A stretch of 21,719 nt of DNA from Ascoidea tarda (nom. inval.) (taxonomy: Eukaryota > Ascomycota > Saccharomycetes > Ascoideales > Ascoideaceae), in the NCBI GenBank assembly GCA_030560485.1, contig JAKTTS010000257.1, positions 1-21,719 of the forward strand. Reading direction: 5' to 3'. The translations under genes were made by a program, and so were the position numbers. Numbering within the stretch: position 1 is the first letter of the stretch; the number at the start of each line of letters is the position of its first letter. Positions 8,600-16,117 of the stretch are shown piece by piece. The notes beneath the pieces are model-generated. The model made no database searches. It had not been told where the DNA came from and worked only from the letters and a program-made list of their open reading frames with translations.

Positions 8600-9850
8600 A
8601 TGGTGAGAAAAGAAGATGATGAAAAGGATACTTTTATTAATCCAAACGAAATCGATGAAGAGATAGGGAATGTTTCTGATGAAGCCGAACCTATGGATGA
8701 AGACGAAGGTGATGAGGAATTTCAAGGAAATGATGATATTATCGAAATAGACATGTCTAACAATTCCTGGGCATATTTTGATAAACATCAAGATTCAGTG
8801 TTCAAAGTGATAAGTCATCCATTTTTACCCATTGTTGTTTCTGGTGGAGCTGATAATACAGCTTTTATGTGGACATCAAATTCGCAGCCTCCAAAACTTA
8901 TAACCGAACTTAAAGGACACACTGAATCAGTGATTGCTGGTGGTTTTACAAAAGATGGGTCATATCTTATCACAGGAGATATGACCGGGAAAGTTTTAAT
9001 TCATAAAGCGTTTAAAAAATATCAACAATGGAGAAAAATAGCAGAAATTAATGAAATTAGTGAAATAAGTTGGATTGAAGTGCATCCGGTTCAGAATTTT
9101 TTTGCATTTGGTGGTATTGATGGATCAGTTTGGTGTTATTCCATTGAAAATGATAATGTTGGTCAAGTCTTTTCAGGGTTTAATCATTCAATTGAGTGTA
9201 CATCTGGGAAATTTGTCGATGTTGATGATATAGATTCGTTACTTTTAATAACTTGTTCTGAAGATTCAAGTATCGTGCTTTGGAATTGTTACACCTCTGA
9301 GCCGATTTTCAAATTAACCAGTAATGATTTTAAATCATCAGATAACCATTATTGGGTGACTATTTCTGCTTTAGATAATAGCAAGATTGTTGCGGTTGGA
9401 AGTAGAGATGGTGTTATTGCAATCTTGAATTATGAGACAATCAAAATATTGAACACAATAAAAGCAATAGATTTGAAAGAAAGTGATGATATTTACGACT
9501 CTTCAGTAGAGGCTTTGGCGTGGTGCAGTGTGGAAAATTCTACGTTATTAGCAGCTGGATTAGTTTCTGGAGATTTGACCTTTTACGACAGTAAAAGCTG
9601 GAGGATAAGAAAGAGCATTAAACTAGAAGATGCAATTACTAAATTGGAATTCATAAAAGATGAAAATTTTCTTATTGGCTCGTGCATGAATGGTAAAATA
9701 TATAAATGGAATGTTTTAAGAGGCGAAGAAGAATTTGTTGGTGTTGGTCATAACTTGGGTATCTTGGATTTCTGTGTTCAAGACAAAGGTAACAAGCTCA
9801 TAACAGCTGGGGATGAAGGCGTCTCATTGGTTTTCAATTTGAATAAATAA
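8600..9850 (+). CDS. SQT1: Sqt1, WD40 chaperone of ribosomal protein uL16
   Basis: Sqt1 binds the N-terminus of nascent uL16 (Rpl10) and helps its loading on the 60S subunit in the cytoplasm. The product is 416 aa (yeast 431). An acidic N-terminus (1-50, many Glu/Asp) is followed by DMSNNSWAYFDKHQDSVF (51-68), nearly identical to the yeast segment. A chain of WD40-type blades then follows (examples VSGGADNTAFMWTSNSQPPK, ITGDMTGKVLIH, FGGIDGSVWCY, ITCSEDSSIVLWNC). The C-terminus VGHNLGILDFC...ITAGDEGVSLVFNL matches the yeast end. The first ATG is used; an A at -3 is favourable. No CTG codon occurs. It lies 355 bp after UBP15 on the same strand and converges on RPA49, another ribosome-production gene. 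Confidence 0.96.
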   Translation: MVRKEDDEKDTFINPNEIDEEIGNVSDEAEPMDEDEGDEEFQGNDDIIEIDMSNNSWAYFDKHQDSVFKVISHPFLPIVVSGGADNTAFMWTSNSQPPKLITELKGHTESVIAGGFTKDGSYLITGDMTGKVLIHKAFKKYQQWRKIAEINEISEISWIEVHPVQNFFAFGGIDGSVWCYSIENDNVGQVFSGFNHSIECTSGKFVDVDDIDSLLLITCSEDSSIVLWNCYTSEPIFKLTSNDFKSSDNHYWVTISALDNSKIVAVGSRDGVIAILNYETIKILNTIKAIDLKESDDIYDSSVEALAWCSVENSTLLAAGLVSGDLTFYDSKSWRIRKSIKLEDAITKLEFIKDENFLIGSCMNGKIYKWNVLRGEEEFVGVGHNLGILDFCVQDKGNKLITAGDEGVSLVFNLNK

Positions 9851-10468
9851 GTAGTTTTATAATTGAATTCAAGCCAGACCCTGTTTTCAGATAATCTTTT
9901 TATTTTTAAACTGGAGTTCATAACATGAACAATTCGGTTGAAAAATATAATATATGTAATTGGTTGGAATGTTGAAAGGTGATTTAGTCCTAAAATTGAA
10001 GTAAAAAGGTAATCAATCAGGGTGGAGTCCTTCATAAGTTTTGTTCTTCCAATACGAAGTATTCCCCTTAATCGTAGAAGAGCGATTAACGAGAAGGCTT
10101 TGATAGTATTGGGTGACCCAAAGGCCAAAAACATAAAACCATGCATTTAAAACAAAAATAGAAGTGTAAAAAAAAATGAAAATGTAAAAAACAGCATATA
10201 TTAACTATATACCATTATAAATAAGTTCCTATACCACAGATGAGTTAAGTAACATAAAAAGAGTGGAGGAAGAAAGAAAAGCTGAATTTTTTAAATTATA
10301 TCAGAAAAGCCCAACCGTTACCCTCTCCAAAGAAATTTAGGTCTCGATTTCTTCTATGGTGGATCTCGGAAGATGAGGAATGGTTGTGAGAACGAAGAGA
10401 GTATTACCAAATTTACAGAATTGCAGAGTCGAGTAGAGATTGAAGATTGGAGATTGATGCTGTGCAGT
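9851..10468. other. Convergent spacer between SQT1 and RPA49
   Basis: This 618-bp region lies between two 3' ends. Most is AT-rich with A/T runs (10140-10290), but 10020-10145 and 10330-10468 are more balanced in composition. The first of these is open on both strands (a minus-strand frame starting with ATG at 10146 runs back into SQT1). I recognise no protein in it and no tRNA. A non-coding RNA in 10330-10468 is possible, but no box motif convinced me. Confidence 0.35.
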
Positions 10469-11731
10469 TTATCGTTGTCTCCTTCCACTTCTTACTAAAT
10501 CAGGGAGCTTGAGAGGCACCTTCAATGTGGCAACTTGGTCTTTTGCTGTTATTTTAACGTCAAATGCTTCGATTTGAGTCTGGGTAGCATTTCTAACTAA
10601 ACAACCTACAGCTCTCAATAAAATTATCATTCTTGATGGTTTAAGCGACAATTCTTGAGCCAAAGGAGCAACGAGAATGGAGAAATTGTCAATATGCATG
10701 ATCAAAACCAAAATGAAACATAATAACTTATCCTCATGGCTGGGATCTATGGTGAAACTTCTGTCTTTGGATTTACCAAATTGACTTGGTCTTGAGATTG
10801 TGAATTTATTGAGAATGCTTTCAACGAATATTTCAGCGGGGTTTTTGAGTAGTTCGAGTTTCTTAGATTTTTTTGATAAATTTTTCTTGAATGCATATGT
10901 TCCTAGTAAAAGTGACGTGAAATATAGTAATTTCATCTTTTTGACATCCAACTCATTGTCGGGGTTGTTATATTTCATTACATGTTCTTTAAGATATAAC
11001 GAATCACTAAAAGGAAATAATTCAAGTCTTTTTTTCGCATCTTTTTCTTGGAAAATTGGAGAAAGTCTGATTAAGTTCCATTCTTTTTTGTCTATTAAGC
11101 CGGTAATTGGGAAGGCATCATCAACAATGGTAGCATTAATGTTATATGGAGGAATGGGTCTATTTGATTCTGAAATTGATTTTTTAAGACCATCTCTTGT
11201 GGGGACATCGAAGGTGGACAATTTAACGTTGTCAACAATATCGACCTCCATGTCTTGTAAGGCATCCGTATCAATACGATTTCTCTGAATATCATTAATT
11301 GCCTTTTTCGCCTTTTTTGAACCAAAAGAACGACCGAGACTGCTCTTTTGCTCTGAATACTTGACATCAAGTTGTTTAATTTCCTGGATTTTAGATCTTT
11401 TTCGCTTTTTAGAGACAATAGTCATTAATTCTACTGGAATTTGATTGTATAGTTCCACTTTTTGAGTTAAAGGATCATAAACTGCAACACAATAACTGTT
11501 TGGATCGTCTGATTGAGCTGATATAAATTCTAATTGATCATTTTCTCCATAAAGTATATTTGGGTCATAATTTGATGCCTTTGATTTATATAACTTAAAA
11601 TTATTCTGTTGATTACCTTCAAACCCATTGAAGAAGCTACCTATAACTAAGGAGGGTTGGGATACATATTTGGAAACCTCCAAATTCTTTTGGTTGAAGG
11701 CAGCAGCCTTTTCCTTTTCTAACACAACCAT
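10469..11731 (-). CDS. RPA49: RNA polymerase I subunit A49
   Basis: A49 forms a TFIIF/TFIIE-like heterodimer with A34.5 on RNA polymerase I and supports rRNA gene transcription in the nucleolus. The product is 420 aa (yeast 415). QPSLVIGSFFNGF (25-37) and LYGENDQLEF belong to the N-terminal dimerisation module. GRSFGSKKAKKAINDIQRNRID marks the conserved linker. The tandem winged-helix C-terminus contains KLLYFTSLLLGTYAFK, RPSQFGKSKDRSFTIDPSHEDKL (split match to yeast KPGQFGRSKDRSYFIDPQNEDK) and ends in basic RSGRRQR, like yeast RRGRGPRR. The start ATG (11729-11731) gives the normal family length. Its upstream region has Cbf1- and Tbf1-type sites (see separate entries), fitting co-regulation with ribosome biogenesis. 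No CTG codon found. Confidence 0.97.
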   Translation of the reverse strand: MVVLEKEKAAAFNQKNLEVSKYVSQPSLVIGSFFNGFEGNQQNNFKLYKSKASNYDPNILYGENDQLEFISAQSDDPNSYCVAVYDPLTQKVELYNQIPVELMTIVSKKRKRSKIQEIKQLDVKYSEQKSSLGRSFGSKKAKKAINDIQRNRIDTDALQDMEVDIVDNVKLSTFDVPTRDGLKKSISESNRPIPPYNINATIVDDAFPITGLIDKKEWNLIRLSPIFQEKDAKKRLELFPFSDSLYLKEHVMKYNNPDNELDVKKMKLLYFTSLLLGTYAFKKNLSKKSKKLELLKNPAEIFVESILNKFTISRPSQFGKSKDRSFTIDPSHEDKLLCFILVLIMHIDNFSILVAPLAQELSLKPSRMIILLRAVGCLVRNATQTQIEAFDVKITAKDQVATLKVPLKLPDLVRSGRRQR

Positions 11732-11811
11732 GTTAGTTTCAATTCCTTATCAACTTGAAATATTGAATGGAAAATTTGGCATATTGAAAAAAAAGTTAAA
11801 GAAAAAATACA

Positions 11812-11819
11812 CACGTGAT
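11812..11819. promoter_or_regulatory. Cbf1-type site CACGTGAT upstream of RPA49
   Basis: CACGTGAT (ATCACGTG on the gene strand, matching RTCACRTG) lies 81 bp upstream of the RPA49 ATG. It sits 7 bp from a TTAGGG-type motif. Cbf1 and Tbf1 pairs are known in ribosomal protein promoters of Candida albicans and relatives. Confidence 0.6.
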
Positions 11820-11825
11820 ACAGGC

Positions 11826-11835
11826 TAGGGTTAGG
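11826..11835. promoter_or_regulatory. Tbf1-type TTAGGG site upstream of RPA49
   Basis: TAGGGTTAGG is a 10-bp permutation of TTAGGG repeats, the sequence bound by Tbf1 (and related to Rap1-type telomeric sites). It lies 95-104 bp upstream of the RPA49 ATG, next to the CACGTGAT site. Confidence 0.55.
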
Positions 11836-11940
11836 TTTTTGAGACCATAATTTTGGATTAGGACGCAAAAGGTAGAATACCCACACAGGTGGTTTCATTT
11901 CAAAAAGTGCAGTTTATAATTCTTTTAACGTTTAATCTTC

Positions 11941-11948
11941 AACCCTAA
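11941..11948 (+). promoter_or_regulatory. Second Tbf1-type site AACCCTAA
   Basis: AACCCTAA matches the Tbf1 consensus ARCCCTAA exactly and is the reverse complement of TTAGGGTT. It lies 210 bp upstream of RPA49. No other gene starts nearby, so RPA49 is the likely target. Confidence 0.5.
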
Positions 11949-12372
11949 TGCCAATGGTGGTAATAATAACAATTCATTTGTATCCATTGTCTCGATGGCC
12001 TTAGACATTTGCTACGTTTTACATTTAGAACCAGTTCATACCTTTCAAAAGTTGGAAAGTTGGTTTAGTTACCAGTGTCAATAATTAAAAAACAACGTAT
12101 TTTGTTGTTTGAAGTGACTGTGTTTGAAGTGAATAAAGTAATAATTATTGTTGAAAAAATAGTTTGTTGTACTGATACTATAAACAAAACAGCTTGCATA
12201 CTATATAAAAATTAAACCAAAGATCATTTGATGACTGTATTTAAAAATTAGCAATAACCACCACTCTGCAATAATTTTACCACCAGCAATTGTTTTCGCA
12301 GTAATCAGTTTCAATCTATGTTAAAGCTTTCTTTTACTGTTTTCGATCAAACTGATCCATATCGTGCATCTC

Positions 12373-13020
12373 TCATTTTTGTTCCCTTTTCATGATTGTT
12401 GGTTTTGGTGATTTTAATTCCTTTTCAATATTGTAATGTTTATCTGCAATTTCAGTGATTGCTTTTTTCTGATTTTCTAAAAATCCGCCATCAGTGTTAA
12501 TGTAATTGGTAAAATTTCACAAAAGTTCAATTAATGATGAATAATCTAACCACTAATAAAACAAAAACTCATCAAAGTGTTTATCATTCGACTTGGCCTT
12601 CTTATGATTTTATTGGTTTTCAACATTTCTATCATTGCTGGTCTAAGAGCTGCCAAAATCAATATAATAAAAAGCATTTTATTTTTCGTTGTATATTGCA
12701 TTTAAAGAATAAATGTTGCAATGAACCACTCCGGAAGAGTGAATTAAATGCAAATTCTCAAGTGCTTTAATCATCATCTTCTCAACTTTCTTAATTGTTA
12801 CGTGCTTCATGTTGTTGGTTTTCAAATATTTGGCCCCAAGAAACAAACCGGCAATTTGAAGATTTTCATGATTATCTGATTTGTTAAGATTTTTTAAATG
12901 TTTTTGCTTGACTAAATTTTGATGTGTTAGATATCCATATCAATACGTTTGCAGGATATTTGTCCTGAATTTTTTTGCAAAAAGCTTTTTATAAGCAGCA
13001 GTTTTCCTTAGTGAACCTTG
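12373..13020 (-). pseudogene. Broken protein-kinase relic
   Basis: One minus-strand frame through this stretch reads as a protein kinase despite about six internal stop codons. The best part is LFLGAKYLKTNNMKHVT, then KALENLHLIHSSGVVHCNIY, equivalent to the catalytic loop (family form LExLHxxGVVHxDIxxxN). It is followed 17 codons later by YYIDFGSS, the DFG motif at 12652-12660. The HRD-equivalent reads HCN (12715-12723), so the catalytic Asp is lost as well. After the DFG block, FDEFLFY and LDYSSLIELL look like eroded C-lobe helices. No start codon or N-lobe glycine loop is clear. The style, LENLH...GVVH...IDFG, resembles lineage-expanded fungal kinase families rather than a core yeast kinase, but I cannot name the family. 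It is a decayed host-type gene; an origin in a mobile element cannot be excluded. Confidence 0.7.
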
Positions 13021-13135
13021 TTTGCGTGGGTTGGATAATCATTACTTATTTGATGTTGAGCTCAGGACTCTAGTTGCGTACTGTTTCTAAACAATGGTGA
13101 ATGAAGCTGCAATAAAAAATGATAAACTTTGGCAT

Positions 13136-13333
13136 TTAAATTACTGTAAGCTTTAGTAAATCATCAGAATCATTTGCAGAATGGCATGCTTGTTCTTTTA
13201 GTAGTTGGTAAAGATTAGCACTATTAAAATCTTCTTGATATTGTCTGTAGCGTTTCAAATGGCTGTTGAGATTATCTATTAATTTCTGCACCAATGGTAG
13301 CTTGTCGGCTTTGTATTTGATGTTGACGTCCAT
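13136..13333 (-). other. Open 65-codon frame upstream of the kinase relic
   Basis: This frame starts with ATG (13331-13333), and its peptide has real-protein character: MDVNIKYKADKLPLVQKLI followed by an amphipathic, probably helical stretch with LNSHLKRYRQYQEDF. It ends about 115 bp before the kinase relic, in a different frame on the same strand. It could be a small intact gene, or an eroded upstream part of the kinase gene. I recognise no family. Confidence 0.35.
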
Positions 13334-13528
13334 TTGAATAGCATTAAATTTGGTATTGCAGTTGTAATTTAGCTTGAAATATAATAATATTGGTATATTT
13401 TATTTAACTAAAGTGGATATATCTAAGTATTTCACAAGCCAAGTGTGATATTGAAGCAATCTTCTTGCCAAAATGTGAGCAGCTTTTGTGTCGAGAGCTT
13501 AGAGTTTGAACAACCCACATATACTTAC

Positions 13529-13740
13529 CGGCTAAGTTGTTCCGTTTTACTTATTTTGACCCATTTCTCTGTTTTGCCCATCAGAGGGTTTCGAATATAT
13601 ATATTTAACGATACGATTCCGGCGGGTTTGAAAAAAAGTTTTGAAACTAAACCCAATTCATTTTGGTTTTGCAAAGGAGGAATGGTGCTTAAAATAGCTT
13701 CAGAAAGATTGATTTGTATCTTTTGAAATGGCGAATATAT
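13529..13740 (-). other. Open coding-like stretch, minus strand
   Basis: This frame stays open for about 70 codons without a proper ATG start and has coding-like composition (SEAILSTIPPLQNQNELG, then LFFKPAGIVSLNIYIRNP). It ends at TAA within CGGTAAGTATATG, a sequence that also looks like a 5' splice donor (GTAAGT). No convincing branch point and acceptor pair follows. It is most simply another gene fragment in the same graveyard; it could instead be an exon of an unrecognised spliced gene. Confidence 0.3.
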
Positions 13741-13804
13741 AATATTTTTAAGGAATCTATTTCATTATTTATCATTTCCGTATCTATTGATATTGAATAA
13801 TTAA

Positions 13805-14149
13805 CTAATCAATGGTGAGATAGATGATCCCTTTGACAATTTTTTTATAAACAATTCCAATTACGCTTCTAATTGTGTCTACGATCATATCAATAATTAT
13901 AAGCATCATTCAAGTACAGATATTAATACTCGTGATATTTTGAGAAAATCCAGCTTGTCAATTAATGCAAATATAATCACCAATTTCAACAATAAAAATG
14001 AATTGAAACTACAAATCAACTATTGGTTTAGAAAAACGAATGATTTGATATTAAATTTGATACTTAATGGGTATGGGTTATTGAATATATCACTTGGGTT
14101 TGTTTGTTTGTTTGTTTTTTATTCAATGGCAAACTCATTTAATTTTTGA
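13805..14149 (+). other. Open Asn-rich coding-like stretch, plus strand
   Basis: A plus-strand frame is open for about 114 codons with no ATG near its beginning. It reads INGEIDDPFDNFFINNSNY, then an Asn-rich part, then YWFRKTNDLILNLILNGYGL, and ends in a hydrophobic stretch before the stop. A second open frame (14094-14408) overlaps its end and contains FLTNYDELEYKY. Both look like remains of a protein-coding gene, but I cannot identify a family or an intact start. Confidence 0.3.
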
Positions 14150-15460
14150 TACGTTTATTAATTTAAATTTACTTGTTTTAAAAAAGAATCAAATTGCTCT
14201 TTATGTAAATCAGTTAGACAATATTGTCTGGTTTTGTTTTATCGAGAAAAGTTTCAAAAATAACAATAATAAACACATTAATTGTTATCATTTAACAACT
14301 TGCTATGGCTTGATGGCAGAAAAACAATTCTATTCAAAAGCTGGAAAAACAAAAGAGAATGTCCTATTTTTGACAAACTACGATGAGTTAGAATACAAAT
14401 ATATTTAAAATAGGATTCTCGTATTTCAAGTCATTTTAAAATTAAAGTATTTGGAACAGAACACCAAATTAGTTTTACATTATTATCAATTCTCCTTAGA
14501 TTGCTTGGGCTATATCATAAATTAACAAATACTTTAAGTACATAATCTAATTTAATAAGCGGAAGATAGTTTTGCAATTATTTTTTATTACTAATATGTC
14601 TTTCGGTTTATCTCGAGCAACTAGATCTCTTTGTTGAAAGGAGAATTAGAAAGACCGAGTGAGTCTATTTCTTTGTTCTTGGGCTTTTGAAAATTGGATG
14701 TTCTTCCTGCCGGCCATAGATAAAGAAAAGAAGCATATAATAGTTTAAAGTAAAAGATGGATGTGTTAGTCTTGGAAAATTATTCCAGTAACATTTAATT
14801 TGTTTGCAGATGAGTTGTATTGTGGGGTAAGCTGGATTTTCATATTCATAATGAGCACTTGGTACCAATTAGGAAACCACAGGTGTGTATATCAAGGACC
14901 GTCTGGTATTCTGTGTATAACTCGTACCATTATATTTGCTAGACCGATTTAGGACATGGCTATTTTAGGAAGCTAATCAAACATACCAAATTAATTGGTG
15001 GCGCAAAATCATTGCTAAGGAAATGCACAGAACTGTTTTTGAAAGTCTTTGTTCTCTGTTGTGTTTTTAATGTTTGTGTCTCAGATTGAAATTTCCTCTG
15101 CTTACTAAAAAAACGAATAATAAACAATAAATTTATTGCCGTAGAGACTATTTCAGAACAATTGGAAACATAGTTGGTGATATTCACAACGAAGTGCACC
15201 AAATTAACCAGAAATACCAGAGCGAATGATTATGTCTCTAGAATTATTTAGTGGATTGTTAATGAATTATTTAAAATGCAAACTAAATAAGTAAACCTAC
15301 CACGTTGATAAGCAGAGAGTGCTGGAAATCAGAAATGTAAGCTATGGTGATGGCAATGGCCTTATATTCCGATAAGAGGAAGAAGATGTTTGTGCTCATT
15401 AACAATAGGTAAAGAAAAGCAGCAATTGGTCAATACTAGATCCACCATAATATTATTTAG
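14150..15460. other. Gene-free AT-rich region with small hydrophobic frames
   Basis: About 1.3 kb with no recognisable gene. On the minus strand a 38-codon ATG frame (15283-15399) begins MSTNIFFLLSEYKAIAITIA. A separate open stretch (14960-15229), lacking an ATG, reads LVFLVNLVHFVVNITNYVSN. Both are hydrophobic and might be remnants of a membrane protein, but no family is recognised. GATAAG motifs occur at 15307-15312 and 15371-15376. No tRNA or repeat element was seen. Confidence 0.35.
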
Positions 15461-15544
15461 ATGTCCTCATATTCCGCTGAGAAACCCCCAGAGAGCGGGA
15501 TGGTCGTCCTGAATACCGCCAGGTCCGCCCAGACCGCAGCTCCA

Positions 15545-15564
15545 GGGCAGTTGGGTGGGGGTGG
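15545..15564 (+). other. G-rich run cluster, possible G-quadruplex
   Basis: GGGCAGTTGGGTGGGGGTGG contains two GGG runs, one GGGGG run and a terminal GG within 20 bp. It could form a two- or three-tier G-quadruplex. Such sequence is rare in this AT-rich window. Confidence 0.4.
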
Positions 15565-15781
15565 AGATGCACTGTTTTGAAAAGTTCTGTGGGCCCAAAA
15601 CACCTGAACAGCCGGAAAAGCAAAGGAAAACACCCAAAGCAGGGGGGGGGGATTGGTGCGCGCAGTGTGTTCCACCAGTGTAGCGTCCCGTTAGTAACCA
15701 ACCGTTGTGGAATCTACCAATTAACCGCCGGCGTGGAAATGCTGGTAGGCAAGCACCTGCACGTTGCAGTGTGATTCTAGC

Positions 15782-15789
15782 TGACGTTA
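15782..15789 (+). promoter_or_regulatory. CRE-like TGACGTTA, candidate CO2-response element of NCE103
   Basis: TGACGTTA differs by one base from TGACGTCA, the site bound by bZIP factors Cst6 (S. cerevisiae) and Rca1 (Candida albicans). Those factors induce NCE103 at low CO2. The site is 329-336 bp upstream of the ATG, in the right place for the known regulon. Its use here is inferred. Confidence 0.5.
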
Positions 15790-15980
15790 GCACAGCTGCA
15801 GAAAGGCCTGCGTTTCTCACAAACATCTTTAGATTACTGCTTTCTGACTTTCTGATCTCACTGATTTCGCTGATTTCACAGTTTTTTCAGCTTCAGAATA
15901 TTTTACTGTTTTCCAGGCTCTCTAGCCAGTAGTCACCACCCAGATGTTCTGTCCGGAAATGCTGTTGGATACCTTTTTTC

Positions 15981-15988
15981 TATATAAG
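15981..15988 (+). promoter_or_regulatory. TATA box of NCE103
   Basis: TATATAAG is a match to the yeast TATA consensus TATAWAWR, 130-137 bp upstream of the start codon, followed by a T/C-rich leader. This spacing is typical for an inducible yeast gene. Confidence 0.65.
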
Positions 15989-16047
15989 CTGATGGATTTC
16001 TCTTGTTTTACCACTTTTTCTTCACTGTCTTTCCCAACAACATCACT

Positions 16048-16073
16048 CTTTAATACCTTTCTTTAATACCTTT
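16048..16073 (+). repeat. Perfect 13-bp tandem duplication in the NCE103 leader
   Basis: CTTTAATACCTTT occurs twice without a gap (16048-16060 and 16061-16073), 45 bp before the NCE103 ATG. It looks like a recent slippage or duplication event in the 5' UTR. Confidence 0.8.
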
Positions 16074-16117
16074 CTGCTTTTTTTCCTTTTTTCTTCCACC
16101 ATCAAAAGTTTGCCCAA

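Larger units (their letters stand above)
15461..16117 (+). promoter_or_regulatory. NCE103 upstream region with a GC-rich island
   Basis: From about 15461 to 15830 the base composition jumps to G/C-rich, then returns to T/C-rich sequence toward the gene. The island contains G-runs (15545-15564), a run of ten G (15642-15651), a 13-bp inverted repeat CTGCA-CGT-TGCAG (15757-15769) and a CRE-like TGACGTTA (15782-15789). TATATAAG at 15981-15988 is a good TATA box, 130 bp before the ATG. The leader is pyrimidine-rich with a 13-bp tandem duplication. Long frames over the island are chance products of low stop frequency. Confidence 0.6.

Noticed and set aside
9778-10146. 122-codon minus-strand frame overlapping the end of SQT1
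   Set aside because: It overlaps the confident SQT1 coding end antisense and resembles no known protein, although 10020-10146 is open on both strands and slightly protein-like.
11812-11819. Point centromere based on a CDEI-like site (also 1535-1542 and 17789-17796)
   Set aside because: None of the three RTCACRTG matches is followed at the right distance by an AT-only CDEII and a TTCCGAA-type CDEIII; all three lie in spacers next to genes.
12534-12770. 78-codon plus-strand frame
   Set aside because: It is the antisense shadow of the kinase relic, whose motifs read on the minus strand.
14665-14868. 67-codon minus-strand frame
   Set aside because: No recognisable motif, composition like the surrounding spacer, no genuine ATG context.
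15453-15826. Several overlapping frames (72-119 codons) across the NCE103 GC island
   Set aside because: Several frames are open at once, as expected from GC-rich DNA; the Pro/Arg/Gly-rich products look random.
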